A stretch of DNA of 64,000 nucleotides from assembly GCA_963716115.1 (NCBI GenBank), contig CAVQSZ010000037.1, positions 153,953 through 217,952 of the forward strand. Direction: 5' to 3'. The notes under the pieces are model-generated. The model was given only the letters and a program-made list of their open reading frames with translations. It was not told the origin of the DNA and made no database searches. This DNA is from AP-15 sp963716115. Its GTDB lineage: Bacteria > Pseudomonadota > Alphaproteobacteria > ATCC43930 > CGMCC-115725. Position 1 is the first letter of the stretch. Each line of letters begins with the position of its first letter. Positions 26,420 to 34,838 of this stretch are shown in pieces. The position numbers and the translations under genes are program-made.

Positions 26420-26773
26420 CTATTCAAGGCCGATGGCGATTGCGATCTGGCGCCGTATCCGTTGCAGCTGCGCGAGAGCGATGCGTGAAGGAGTGGTCTT
26501 CAGCCGCGCCGCCGCGGTTGTCGCGACGCAATGCGAAAGGGCATAGCAACGTTTCGTGCAGCCGTTCTCGGGCGTCGGCTCTATCTCGACCGAGAGGTCG
26601 GGGATCGCCAGGCGCGGGTCTTCGGTCAGCGGAACAAGGATCACATTCGGATAGGCCGCGTCGAACAAGGCTTCGTCTTCGACCACGACGGCGGGGCGCA
26701 GCTTGTTGGGCTCTTTCGGCAGGGCGTCCCGCCAATCGGCAATCACGATCTGGCCGGCGGAAAATTCGGCCAA
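26420..26773 (-). CDS. PemK/MazF-type toxin
   Basis: A 117-aa protein with the PemK/MazF fold: an N-terminal GQIVIADWRDALPKEPNKLRPAVVVED block and a central NVILVPLTEDPR strand pair, then CYALSHCVATTAAARL. Family members are ribonucleases that cut mRNA at specific sites. It lies 3 nt after a ribbon-helix-helix antitoxin gene on the same strand, the usual antitoxin-first order. Probably a working type II module. Confidence 0.78.
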   Translation of the reverse strand: MAEFSAGQIVIADWRDALPKEPNKLRPAVVVEDEALFDAAYPNVILVPLTEDPRLAIPDLSVEIEPTPENGCTKRCYALSHCVATTAAARLKTTPSRIALAQLQRIRRQIAIAIGLE

Positions 26774-26776
26774 GAA

Positions 26777-27022
26777 TCAGCTCTCCACGCACCCGGGCGA
26801 GCCCCAATCCTCGTAGAACGCCGCCGCGTGTGGGGATTGCGCAACATATTCTCCGACAGCACGGCTCTGCGCGCGAATCCGCTCCCGGCGCAACCGCGTG
26901 GCTGCGTCAATCGCGAGATGCCGAAGATATGTCGAAAGTCCGATACGACGCGCGCGCGCTTCCGCCTCGAGTGTCTCTCTAATGTCGTCGTCGAGCCGAA
27001 CCGATACCGGCGCTGTCATCAT
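26777..27022 (-). CDS. Ribbon-helix-helix antitoxin
   Basis: An 81-aa protein whose N-terminus (APVSVRLDDDIRETLEAEARARRIGLSTYLRHLAI) is a typical RHH/CopG DNA-binding unit. The C-terminal tail is acidic-aromatic (FYEDWGSP) and would bind the toxin. It is 3 nt upstream of the PemK-like gene and 59 nt downstream of the ychF start region's opposite end (ychF stop side), on the same strand, so read-through from the housekeeping operon is possible. Confidence 0.75.
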   Translation of the reverse strand: MMTAPVSVRLDDDIRETLEAEARARRIGLSTYLRHLAIDAATRLRRERIRAQSRAVGEYVAQSPHAAAFYEDWGSPGCVES

Positions 27023-27081
27023 AGCCCGCCATCTGCTTTGTCATACACATAAGTAGCTCGGAATGGAACGACAAGGCAGCG

Positions 27082-28179
27082 CTACACGTTGAACCGGAAA
27101 TGCATCACGTCGCCGTCGCGGACGACGTAATCGGCGCCTTCGAGGCGCATCCGGCCGGCTTCCTTGGCGCCCTGCTCGCCGCCATGGGCGACGAAATCGT
27201 CATAGCCGATGGTCTCGGCGCGGATGAAGCCGCGCTCGAAATCGGTGTGGATCTTCCCGGCGGCCTGCGGCGCCCTCGCGCCGCGCTCGATCGTCCAGGC
27301 GCGCGCCTCCTTCGGGCCGGCGGTGAAGAAGGTGATCAGGTCGAGCAGCGCATAGCCGGCGCGGATGACGCGGGCGAGGCCGGTTTCGCCGAGCCCGAGC
27401 GAGGCCAGGAACTCGCGCCGCTCGCCCTCGTCGCCGAGCTGCGCCAGCTCGGCCTCGATCGCCGCCGAGATCGCCACCGACCCGGCGCCGTGGCGGGCGG
27501 CGTATTCGGCGATGCGGCGGCTCTCGGCGTTGCCGGCTGCGGCATCCTCGTCGACATTGGCGATGTAGAGGACGGGCTTGGCGCTCAGCAGCTGCAATGT
27601 CCGCAGGGTCTTGCGCCGCTCCTCGTCGAGCGCGACGCCGCGGGCCGGCCGACCCTCGCGCAGCGCCGCCAGCACCGGCTCGATTACGCCGAGCAGCGCC
27701 TTTGCCTCCTTGTCGCCGCCGCGCGCGCGCTTCTCGTTCAGCGCGGCGCGCCGCTCGAGGCTGTCGAGGTCGGCGAGCATCAGCTCGGTCTCGACCGTCT
27801 CGGCGTCGCGCACGGGATCGATCGCGCCCTCGACATGGGTGACGTTCGTATCGGCAAAGCAGCGCACGACGTGCGCGATCGCCTCGACCTCGCGGATATG
27901 CGCGAGAAACTGGTTGCCGAGCCCTTCACCCTTGGCGGCGCCGCGCACCAGCCCGGCGATGTCGACGAATTCGAGCTGGGTCGGGACAATCTTCGCCGAT
28001 TTCGCGAGGCGCGCGCAGACCTCGAGCCGCTCGTCGGGAACCGCGACGCGGCCGACATTGGGCTCGATCGTGCAGAACGGATAGTTCGCCGCCTCGGCCG
28101 CCGCGGTCGCGGTCAGCGCGTTGAACAGGGTGGATTTGCCGACATTCGGCAAGCCGACGATGCCGCAGCTGAAGCCCAT
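27082..28179 (-). CDS. ychF: Redox-regulated ATPase YchF (OBG family)
   Basis: A 365-aa universally conserved P-loop protein that prefers ATP and binds ribosomes; it affects oxidative-stress responses. G1 is GLPNVGKSTLFNAL, G3 is DIAGLVRGAAKGEGLGNQFL, the atypical G4 is about YIANVDED, and a C-terminal TGS domain ends FRFNV. It starts just after the pth stop (4 nt apart), the common pth-ychF arrangement. Confidence 0.96.
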   Translation of the reverse strand: MGFSCGIVGLPNVGKSTLFNALTATAAAEAANYPFCTIEPNVGRVAVPDERLEVCARLAKSAKIVPTQLEFVDIAGLVRGAAKGEGLGNQFLAHIREVEAIAHVVRCFADTNVTHVEGAIDPVRDAETVETELMLADLDSLERRAALNEKRARGGDKEAKALLGVIEPVLAALREGRPARGVALDEERRKTLRTLQLLSAKPVLYIANVDEDAAAGNAESRRIAEYAARHGAGSVAISAAIEAELAQLGDEGERREFLASLGLGETGLARVIRAGYALLDLITFFTAGPKEARAWTIERGARAPQAAGKIHTDFERGFIRAETIGYDDFVAHGGEQGAKEAGRMRLEGADYVVRDGDVMHFRFNV

Positions 28180-28183
28180 CAGA

Positions 28184-28786
28184 CTAAGGCTGTGCGGCGG
28201 CGTCGGCGGGATCGGGCGGGACGAAGCGGCGCGCCACCTCGCTCATGAAGGCGTCGGGCGCCCCCGAGACCAGGAGCCCGATCGTTTCGGCCACCGCGTC
28301 CAACAGCGGCCCCACCCATTGGGTGATTTCCGCGGCGGGAAAATTCTGCAGCACGTAGGGGTGGACCAATTCCTTGATCCCCGGATGCCCGACGCCGATC
28401 CGCACCCGCCAATAATCCGGGCCGATCATGGCGTCGATCGAGCGCAGGCCGTTGTGGCCGGCATTGCCGCCGCCGCGCTTGACCCGCAATTTGCCCGGCC
28501 GCAGGTCGATCTCGTCGTGGATCACCACGATCTCCTCGGGCTCGATCTTGTAGAACCGCGCCGCTTCGGCGACCGATTCGCCGGAATCGTTCATGAAGGT
28601 CTGCGGCTTCAACAGCAGCCGCCGACCGCCGCCGACCGAGCCTTCGGCGAGCTCGCCCTTGAAGCGGCTGCGAAAGCCCGCAAAGCCGTGCCGGCGGGCG
28701 ATCGCGTCGACCGCGACAAAGCCGACATTGTGCCGGTTGCGGGCATAGCGCGCGCCGGGATTGCCGAGGCCGACGACGAGACGCAC
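28184..28786 (-). CDS. pth: Peptidyl-tRNA hydrolase
   Basis: Releases tRNA from stalled peptidyl-tRNAs. The 200-aa protein starts with GTG (LVVGLGNPGARYARNRHNVGF, catalytic His19) and includes LLLKPQTFMNDSGE, VVIHDEIDLRPGKLRVKRGG and GHNGLRSI. A short alanine/proline tail follows. It lies between rplY and ychF in a conserved housekeeping operon. Confidence 0.96.
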   Translation of the reverse strand: MRLVVGLGNPGARYARNRHNVGFVAVDAIARRHGFAGFRSRFKGELAEGSVGGGRRLLLKPQTFMNDSGESVAEAARFYKIEPEEIVVIHDEIDLRPGKLRVKRGGGNAGHNGLRSIDAMIGPDYWRVRIGVGHPGIKELVHPYVLQNFPAAEITQWVGPLLDAVAETIGLLVSGAPDAFMSEVARRFVPPDPADAAAQP

Positions 28787-28823
28787 GCGTTATGGCTCGC
28801 CACCGGGGCCGAGGCGCGCGCGA

Positions 28824-29459
28824 TCAGGCCGCGGCCGGCGGCTCGGCCGCCGCCGGCGGGGCCGCGGCGGCGGTCGCCGCCTCCTCGCGCACCGCCGAGG
28901 ACGGGGCCACGCTGGCGATCGTGAAGTCGCGCCCGGTGATCGTCGGGCGGCAGTCCGGCGGAACGCTCACCGCGCTGATATGGATGCTGTCGCCGATGTC
29001 GAGCCCGCTGAGGTCGACGGTCAGGTGGCTGGGGATGGCCTCCACCGGGCAGTTCAGCTCGATCCCGTGGCGCACGATGTTGAGGATGCCGCCGCGGCGC
29101 AGCCCGACCGACATCTCGTGGTTGATAAAGACGGCCGGCACCACCACCGTCACCCTGGCGGTGGCGCCGACCCGCATGAAATCGACGTGCAGCGGCGCGT
29201 CGGTGACCGGATGGTACTGCACGTCGCGGGGCAGCGTGCGGTGCGCGGTCCCCTCCACCGAGACCTCGACGAGGGTCGCAAGGAAGCCCCGATTGGCGAG
29301 CGCGCGCGACAGCTCGCGCGGCTCCAGGCTGATCAGCAGCGGATCCTGATTGTCGCCGTAGATGATCCCCGGCACGCGTCCCGTGCGCCGGGTGGCTCGG
29401 GCGGCGCCTTTGCCGGCGCGGGCGCGCGGCTCGGCGCTGAGGGTGGTGATCTCGGGCAT
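28824..29459 (-). CDS. rplY: 50S ribosomal protein L25/general stress protein Ctc
   Basis: Binds 5S rRNA. The 211-aa product is the long CTC form: an L25 domain (LSAEPRARAGKGAARATRRTG, VPGIIYGDNQ) followed by the TL5/CTC C-terminal domain (GILNIVRHGIELNCPVEAIP, DIGDSIHISAV) and an Ala/Pro/Glu-rich tail. It sits 107 nt downstream of prs and 37 nt upstream of pth. Confidence 0.95.
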   Translation of the reverse strand: MPEITTLSAEPRARAGKGAARATRRTGRVPGIIYGDNQDPLLISLEPRELSRALANRGFLATLVEVSVEGTAHRTLPRDVQYHPVTDAPLHVDFMRVGATARVTVVVPAVFINHEMSVGLRRGGILNIVRHGIELNCPVEAIPSHLTVDLSGLDIGDSIHISAVSVPPDCRPTITGRDFTIASVAPSSAVREEAATAAAAPPAAAEPPAAA

Positions 29460-29566
29460 CGGCGTGGACTCCTCGTCGGCAAGCACAGATTTGGTCGAAG
29501 CCGGGCGAGCGCAACCCGTGCGGGGCGCCGCAGGCGGCGTTTCCCCGGCTGCGTCGGCCGAACGGC

Positions 29567-30499
29567 TCAGTTGAACAGGCTCGAGACCGACCGCTCCTCG
29601 CTGATCCGCCGGATCGCCTCGCCCATCAGGGGTGCTATCGACACCTGGCGGATGTTGCGCGCGGCCCGCATCGCGTCGGTCGCGACGATGCTGTCGGTCA
29701 TCACCAGCGTCTCGATCGGCGAGGCGGCGACGCGCTCCACCGCTCCGCCGGACAGCACGCCGTGGGTGACGTAGGCGAAGACCGTCGAGGCGCCGCGGTC
29801 GACCAGAGCCTCCGCCGCGTTGCACAACGTGCCGGCGCTGTCGACGATGTCGTCGACGAGGATGCAGCGGCGCCCCGCCACATCGCCGATGATGTTCATG
29901 ACCTCGGAGACGCCGGCGCGCTCGCGCCGCTTGTCGATGATGGCGAGATCGGCGTCGAGCCGCCGCGCGACCTGACGGGCGCGCAGGACGCTGCCGACAT
30001 CCGGCGCAATGATGACGAGATCCTTGCGCGAGTGATGGTCCTGGATGTCCTTCACCAGAACCGGCGCGGCATAAAGATTGTCGGTCGGAATGTCGAAAAA
30101 CCCCTGGATTTGGTCGGCGTGCAGGTCGAGCGTCAGCACCCGGTCCGCGCCCGCCGCGGTGATCATGTTGGCGACGAGCTTCGCCGAGATCGGGGTGCGC
30201 GGGGCGGATTTCCGGTCCTGCCGGGCGTAGCCGAAATAGGGGACGACGGCCGTGACCCGCCGCGCCGAGCTGCGCTTCAGCGCATCGAGGCAGACCAAGA
30301 GCTCCATCAGATGGTCGTTCGCCGGGTACGAGGTCGACTGGATCACGAAAACATCTTCGCCGCGAACGTTCTCCAGGATCTCGACAAACACCTCCATATC
30401 GGAGAAACGGCGCACGCTCGCTTTGGTAAGCGGCGAATCGAGATACTGCGATATCGCATCGGCCAGCGGCCGATTGCTGTTGCAGGCGAGGATTTTCAT
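29567..30499 (-). CDS. prs: Ribose-phosphate pyrophosphokinase
   Basis: Makes PRPP from ribose-5-phosphate and ATP. Starting at MKILACNSNRPLADAI the product is 310 aa, the standard class I length; an ATG 21 bases upstream (30518-30520) is also in frame. Signature segments are RFSDMEVFVEILENVRGEDVF, VVPYFGYARQDRK, the DLHADQIQGFFDIPTDNL loop and the PRPP motif ILVDDIVDSAGTL. It opens the prs-rplY-pth-ychF block. Confidence 0.96.
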   Translation of the reverse strand: MKILACNSNRPLADAISQYLDSPLTKASVRRFSDMEVFVEILENVRGEDVFVIQSTSYPANDHLMELLVCLDALKRSSARRVTAVVPYFGYARQDRKSAPRTPISAKLVANMITAAGADRVLTLDLHADQIQGFFDIPTDNLYAAPVLVKDIQDHHSRKDLVIIAPDVGSVLRARQVARRLDADLAIIDKRRERAGVSEVMNIIGDVAGRRCILVDDIVDSAGTLCNAAEALVDRGASTVFAYVTHGVLSGGAVERVAASPIETLVMTDSIVATDAMRAARNIRQVSIAPLMGEAIRRISEERSVSSLFN

Positions 30500-30587
30500 G
30501 TCGCGGTGCGCGCCAGCCATGCCGTCGGGCCGGACCCCGGGGCTTCAGCGCGCGCGAGCATAGCGGCGCGACATCCTTGTTGCAACC

Positions 30588-31499
30588 TCATGACTTCCCG
30601 GCCGGCGGCGGGGCGCCGCGGGCGACCAGCTCCATGATGCCGCCCTGCGCCGAGGCGGCGACCATATAGGCGACATCGCCCCAGGCGCCGTCCAGGAGGC
30701 CCGCCGGAACATCGTTTTCCTGCCCGACGGTGCCGATCTCGCCGCCGTCCTTGCGGCGCACATGCCAGACGATCTTGACGTTCTGCTTGCCCGATTTCGG
30801 CTTGGCGACGGCGACGTCGGCGTCGAGCACCAGATCGGCCTTGGCCTGCGCGTCGGTGACGATGGTGACGTCCTGCTGCTTCAGGAAGGATGCGATCGCG
30901 CTCGCCAGGGCGGCGCCGCCGTCGCCGGGAGCCCCGGTGACGCCGGCCACCAGCAGCCGGGCGCGCCCGCCCGCTTCGGCCTCGGCCGGGGCGTCGTCCT
31001 GCAAGAGGCCGGCGAGCTGCTCGGCGCTGGCCGCGGCGAGGCGCGCCACGGCCTCGTCGTTCCCGGCCTGCCAGTCGCCGGCCGCGGCGACGATCCGCTC
31101 GGCGCGTTCGCCCAGGAGCTTCCCCGAGGCGTCGCGCAGCTCCCAGAGCGCCACCAGCGCCGCCTTGCCGGCGTTCACCGGCATCTCCTCGATGCGCCCG
31201 GCGAGCTCATAGCTGCCGATGCTCGCGGTGCGGTCGCTGGCGGCGATCTCGCGCGCCTGCAAGGCGCTCGCCATCGCCGGCGCCAGCTTTTCGGCGGTCG
31301 CCCGCGGCGCGCCGTCGACCGGGGCGATCGACACGCTGTTGCTGTCGCGCAGGGTCAGGATCGGCGCGCCCGGCGGCGGCACGTCGTGCGCAAAGGGGTG
31401 GGGCAGGGGCTGGCAGGAAGCGGCCAGCAGCAGGGCCGCTGCGGCGCCGCATCGATATGCCGCGCCCCCGCCCGGGCTCATCACGGCAGCCGGGCTCAT
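30588..31499 (-). CDS. Predicted lipoprotein of unknown function
   Basis: A 303-aa protein with a lipobox (AALLLAASC, near residue 29) and then a proline-rich hinge (HPFAHDVPPPGAP). Conserved-looking stretches are SVSIAPVDGAPRATAEKLAPAM and WHVRRKDGGEIGTVGQENDVP. It resembles alphaproteobacterial outer-membrane lipoprotein-like hypotheticals found upstream of prs; I know no function. The ATG at 31499 overlaps the stop of a 24-aa reading frame (ATGA), supporting this start; an ATG at 31481 is an alternative. Confidence 0.72.
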   Translation of the reverse strand: MSPAAVMSPGGGAAYRCGAAAALLLAASCQPLPHPFAHDVPPPGAPILTLRDSNSVSIAPVDGAPRATAEKLAPAMASALQAREIAASDRTASIGSYELAGRIEEMPVNAGKAALVALWELRDASGKLLGERAERIVAAAGDWQAGNDEAVARLAAASAEQLAGLLQDDAPAEAEAGGRARLLVAGVTGAPGDGGAALASAIASFLKQQDVTIVTDAQAKADLVLDADVAVAKPKSGKQNVKIVWHVRRKDGGEIGTVGQENDVPAGLLDGAWGDVAYMVAASAQGGIMELVARGAPPPAGKS

Positions 31500-31570
31500 C
31501 GCAGCAGCAGCGCGCAGGTCGCGAGCAGCCCGAGCAGGCAAAAGGCGGCGAACAGGATCAGGTAGGGCAT
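31496..31570 (-). CDS. 24-aa single-membrane-span microprotein
   Basis: A short frame, MPYLILFAAFCLLGLLATC plus five residues, is almost entirely a membrane helix. It has GAGGGG a few bases before its ATG, begins 13 nt after the pgeF stop, and its stop overlaps the ATG of the lipoprotein gene. The tight fit suggests it is translated, either as a membrane peptide or only to couple the two genes. No family is recognised. Confidence 0.45.
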   Translation of the reverse strand: MPYLILFAAFCLLGLLATCALLLR

Positions 31571-31583
31571 CCCCTCGCGGCGC

Positions 31584-32348
31584 CTATTCGAGCGCGATCG
31601 CCGACAGCCCGCGCCCGTAACCGGGCTCGCCGCGCAGGCAGGCGCGGCGATAGCTGAAGAACCGGTCCGGCTCGGCGGCCGTGTCGTGGGCGGCTCGCTG
31701 CACCGTTGCGACCCCGGCGCGCCGCAGGCGCTCCTCGAGATAGCGGCCGAGGTCGAACAGCCAACGGCCGTCGCGCCGCGCCGGCGCGAAGCAGCCCCGG
31801 CTGGCGGGGTCCTCGGCGATGAAGGGTTGCGGGAAATCCGCCCCGACCTCGTACGAATCGCGGCCGATGCAGGGGCCGATCCCGGCGCGGATATGCCGGC
31901 GCTCGGCGCCCAGCGCCGCCATCGCCGCGAGCGTCGCCTCGACGACGCCGCCGAGCGCGCCGCGCCAGCCGCCATGCGCCGCGCCGACGACCGCGGCCCG
32001 CGGGTCGTGCAGCAGGATCGGCGCGCAATCGGCCGCGAGCACGCCGAGCGCCAGGCCGCGCACCCGGGTGACGAGCCCGTCGGCCTGCGGCGCCTCGTCG
32101 CGGCCCCAGGGCTGCTCGACGGTGACGACCGCGGCGCTGTGGATTTGGCGGCAGGTCAGCAGCCGGTCGGCCGGCAGCCCGAGCCTCGCCATCGCTATCG
32201 CCCGGTTGCGGGCGACGCATTCCGCCGCATCGCCCGACCCGAAGCCGCAGTTCAGCGAATGGAACAGGCCGTCGCTGACGCCGCCCTGCCGGGTGAAGAA
32301 GGAGTGGCGGATGCCGGAACCCGCGTCGAGCGCGCCGAGAGTGACCAT
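31584..32348 (-). CDS. pgeF: Laccase-domain protein YfiH/PgeF (purine nucleoside phosphorylase / peptidoglycan editing factor)
   Basis: A 254-aa Cu/Zn-type 'multicopper polyphenol oxidase' family protein. Metal ligand blocks are QIHSA, the ADCAPILL cysteine and AAHGGWRGALGGVV. Homologues phosphorolyse purine nucleosides, and in E. coli PgeF prevents wrong amino acids in peptidoglycan. It starts 16 nt after the MidA-like gene in the lgt-to-ychF operon. Confidence 0.93.
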   Translation of the reverse strand: MVTLGALDAGSGIRHSFFTRQGGVSDGLFHSLNCGFGSGDAAECVARNRAIAMARLGLPADRLLTCRQIHSAAVVTVEQPWGRDEAPQADGLVTRVRGLALGVLAADCAPILLHDPRAAVVGAAHGGWRGALGGVVEATLAAMAALGAERRHIRAGIGPCIGRDSYEVGADFPQPFIAEDPASRGCFAPARRDGRWLFDLGRYLEERLRRAGVATVQRAAHDTAAEPDRFFSYRRACLRGEPGYGRGLSAIALE

Positions 32349-32364
32349 CGCCTCTGTTTCCGGG

Positions 32365-33453
32365 CTAATCGAAGCCGGCCGGCGGCGCCAGCCCCGGCGA
32401 CATCAGGGCCACGACCTTGAACCGATCGCCCATCTGCCCGGGGTCGAGCAGGCGCGCGACGCCGCTCTCCAGGGCCCGGCGCTGACCCTCGCCCGCCTGC
32501 GCGCACAGCCGGGCGAGCCGCGCCGCGGCCCCGAGCCCGGCGAGAAACCGCCCCTGCGGCGCGGGCCCATAGGTTTCGGCCCCGCCCGCCCGTGCGGTTT
32601 CGATAAAGGCGGCGAAATCGACATCGGCGCTGAGATCGGCGGTTCCGGGCGCGGCCGGCACGGGGACCGGGCGATGGCCCCGCACCGCGCGCAGGGTCGG
32701 GCCGGGGCTGCCGCCGCAATAGCCGTAATCGATGAAGAGGGCGGCGCCCCACTGGCGCGCCAGCCTCGCCCCGAGCCAGCCCCCGAGGGCCAGCGCCGCC
32801 GGGCAGATCTCGACGACATCGCCCGGCCGGGCGGCGCGGCGCGGCCGCTCGGCGACCAGCAGGGTCGCGGCCGGGCTTTCCGGCCCGTCGACCAGGACGA
32901 AATTGTCCTGCGGGTCGAGCCCCACCAGCCGCTCCGACCAACAGCTCGCCCGGCGCACGAGCTGGCGCACCGGCAAGGCGTCGAGAAACTCGTTGGCGAC
33001 GACCAGCAGCGGCCCCGCCGGCAGCTCCTCGATCGCCGCGACCCAGACCGGATCGGCCGCGCCGAGGCGTTCTTGCTGCTCGGCGCGCAAGTGCGGGCTG
33101 CGCTCGACCAGATGCAGGCGCAGGGCGCGGCGAAACCCCGGCACGGTCGCGGCGGCGCGCAGCAGGTCCGCCATCAGGACGCCGCGGCCCGGCCCGAGCT
33201 CGGCCAGGATCACCGGGTCCGGCCGCCCCGCCTGCCGCCACAGCTCGGCCAGCCACAGCCCGATCAGCTCGCCGAACACCTGGCTGATCTCGGGCGCGGT
33301 GACGAAGTCGCCCGCGGCGCCGATCGGGCGGCGGCTGGCGTAATAGCCGTCCTCGGGGTCGTGCAGCGCCATCGCCATGTAGGCTGCGACCGACAACGGC
33401 CCTTCCTCGCGAACCCGGCGCGCGATCCTGGCGGCGATCGTCGCCGCGCTCAC
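32365..33453 (-). CDS. SAM-dependent methyltransferase, MidA/NDUFAF7 family
   Basis: A 362-aa relative of mitochondrial NDUFAF7, which dimethylates an arginine of complex I subunit NDUFS2 during assembly. Visible: GPLSVAAYMAMALHDPEDGYY near residue 18, the SAM-binding ILAELGPGRGVLMADLL, and LLVVANEFLDALPVRQLV. The GTG start overlaps the lgt stop (GTGA). In bacteria the target is not established. Confidence 0.9.
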   Translation of the reverse strand: MSAATIAARIARRVREEGPLSVAAYMAMALHDPEDGYYASRRPIGAAGDFVTAPEISQVFGELIGLWLAELWRQAGRPDPVILAELGPGRGVLMADLLRAAATVPGFRRALRLHLVERSPHLRAEQQERLGAADPVWVAAIEELPAGPLLVVANEFLDALPVRQLVRRASCWSERLVGLDPQDNFVLVDGPESPAATLLVAERPRRAARPGDVVEICPAALALGGWLGARLARQWGAALFIDYGYCGGSPGPTLRAVRGHRPVPVPAAPGTADLSADVDFAAFIETARAGGAETYGPAPQGRFLAGLGAAARLARLCAQAGEGQRRALESGVARLLDPGQMGDRFKVVALMSPGLAPPAGFD

Positions 33454-34259
33454 GGCCGGGCCGGGGCCGGGGCGCGGCGAGCCCAGGCGATGATCGCGAT
33501 CCCGGCGACCAGCAGCGGGATCGACAACAGCTGGCCCATCGTCGTCCCGAAGATCAGGTAGCCGAGCTGCGGGTCCGGCTGGCGAAACAGCTCGCCCGAC
33601 ATCCGCGCCACCGCGTAGCCGGCGAGGAACAGCCCGGTGACGACGCCCGGATGGCGGCGCGCGCCGCGCCGCTCGGCGACGAGCAGCAGCAGGAAGAGCA
33701 GGACGCCTTCGCAAACGGCCTCGTAGAGCTCGCTTGGATGGCGCGGGACCGGCCCGCCATTCGGGAAGATCATCGCCCACGGGACGTTGGTCGGCCGGCC
33801 GTAGAGCTCGCCGTTGATGAAATTCGCGATCCGGCCAAAGAACAGGCCGATCGGGATCGCCTCGGTGATGATGTCGGAAAAGGCGAAGAGCGCGATCCGG
33901 CGGGCGCGGGTGAACAGCACGATCGCGATCGTCACGCCGATCGCGCCGCCGTGGAACGACATCCCGCCATGCCACACGTAGAGCGCTTCGAGCGGGTGAA
34001 AGAGGTAATAGCCGGGCTTGTAGAGCAGCACATAGCCGATCCGCCCGCCGAGCACGACGCCGAGCGTCGCCCACACCAGAAAATCGTCGACCTCCTGGCG
34101 CTGCGCCAGGTGCGGCGGCCGCCCGGCGAGCGCCAGGCAGTAGCGCCAGCCGATCAGCAGCCCGACGATGTAGGCCAGCGCGTACCAGCGGATGGCGAAC
34201 GGGCCGATCGAGACGGCGACCGGATCAATCGCGGGGAACGGGATCGCGAAGAGCGGCAT
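33450..34259 (-). CDS. lgt: Prolipoprotein diacylglyceryl transferase
   Basis: Adds diacylglycerol to lipobox cysteines, the first lipoprotein-maturation step. The 269-aa multi-spanning protein has AIRWYALAYIVGLLIGWRY, the catalytic HGGMSFHGGAIG and the Lgt signature GRIANFINGELYGRPT. Its substrates in this window include the lipoproteins at 30.6, 34.5 and 43.1 kb. It is the first gene of the minus-strand housekeeping operon, just downstream of tRNA-Val. Confidence 0.96.
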   Translation of the reverse strand: MPLFAIPFPAIDPVAVSIGPFAIRWYALAYIVGLLIGWRYCLALAGRPPHLAQRQEVDDFLVWATLGVVLGGRIGYVLLYKPGYYLFHPLEALYVWHGGMSFHGGAIGVTIAIVLFTRARRIALFAFSDIITEAIPIGLFFGRIANFINGELYGRPTNVPWAMIFPNGGPVPRHPSELYEAVCEGVLLFLLLLVAERRGARRHPGVVTGLFLAGYAVARMSGELFRQPDPQLGYLIFGTTMGQLLSIPLLVAGIAIIAWARRAPAPARP

Positions 34260-34292
34260 CGGCCAACAGCTGCGGGCGGCGGGGATCGGGGA

Positions 34293-34367
34293 TGGTGGGC
34301 GCGACTGGGATTGAACCAGTGACCCCTACGATGTCAACGTAGTGCTCTCCCGCTGAGCTACGCGCCC
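34293..34367 (-). tRNA. tRNA-Val, anticodon GAC
   Basis: A 75-nt gene with acceptor stem GGGCGCG / CGCGCCC, discriminator A and an encoded CCA. The D arm reads AGCTCAGCGGGAGAGC, the anticodon loop TTGACAT with GAC complementary to 34333-34335, and the T arm GGTTCAATCC. It decodes GTC/GTT valine codons. Confidence 0.97.
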
Positions 34368-34473
34368 TCGCCACCGCCGGGACGGGCCGGGATCTAGCCA
34401 AAATCCGGGGCCAAGGCAAGCGCGGGCAGGGGAGGGGGAGGCGGGCGCGGCCTGGCGGCGCCGGCAACAAGGC

Positions 34474-34659
34474 TCACCAGCGCATCGGCTGACGGCAGAC
34501 CGAATACCACAGCCCGAGGTTTTCTTCCTTCCACTGCGGGTCGGCGCAATCCTTCTTGAGGATGGCCGCCGATTCCGCGGCGTCGGTGGGCGGCGTCGGG
34601 TTCTTGTCCGAGCATGCCGCCAGGACGACGACCGCAACGGCCAGAATTCCAAATCTCAC
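34474..34659 (-). CDS. Small predicted lipoprotein
   Basis: A 61-aa protein with a short signal and lipobox (ILAVAVVVLAACS, Cys16) followed by about 45 residues containing DCADPQWKEENLGLWY and two further cysteines that might form a disulfide. Similar tiny lipoproteins, sometimes called EexN-like or TIGR02281-adjacent, exist, but I cannot assign one. It is divergent from metC across a gap with a strong hairpin. Confidence 0.65.
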   Translation of the reverse strand: MRFGILAVAVVVLAACSDKNPTPPTDAAESAAILKKDCADPQWKEENLGLWYSVCRQPMRW

Positions 34660-34691
34660 CGGCGCCCTCCTTTCCAGCGACGGCCGACAGA

Positions 34692-34716
34692 CGGCCCGAG
34701 GCCGATCCTCGGGCCG
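34692..34716. other. Strong hairpin in the metC upstream region
   Basis: CGGCCCGAGG and CCTCGGGCCG are perfect 10-base arms around a 5-base loop (CCGAT). It lies between the divergent lipoprotein gene and metC. There is no T-tract, so it is not an ordinary terminator; it may be a leader structure or a repeat remnant. Confidence 0.5.
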
Positions 34717-34787
34717 CGATGCGGCGATTGCAAGGCGGGCCGCGAGAGCTCCCCGAGGCTTGTGCGGCGAGAGAAAAGACGATCTAA

Positions 34788-34823
34788 GATCCGGCGGCCG
34801 ATCCGGCGGCCGATCCGGCGACA
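34788..34823. repeat. 12-bp tandem repeat (x3) just upstream of metC
   Basis: GATCCGGCGGCC occurs twice in direct succession and once more in altered form (GATCCGGCGACA). It lies directly ahead of the metC ribosome site (AGCGGAG) and could alter leader length through slippage. Confidence 0.7.
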
Positions 34824-34838
34824 GCGGAGCGCATTCTG

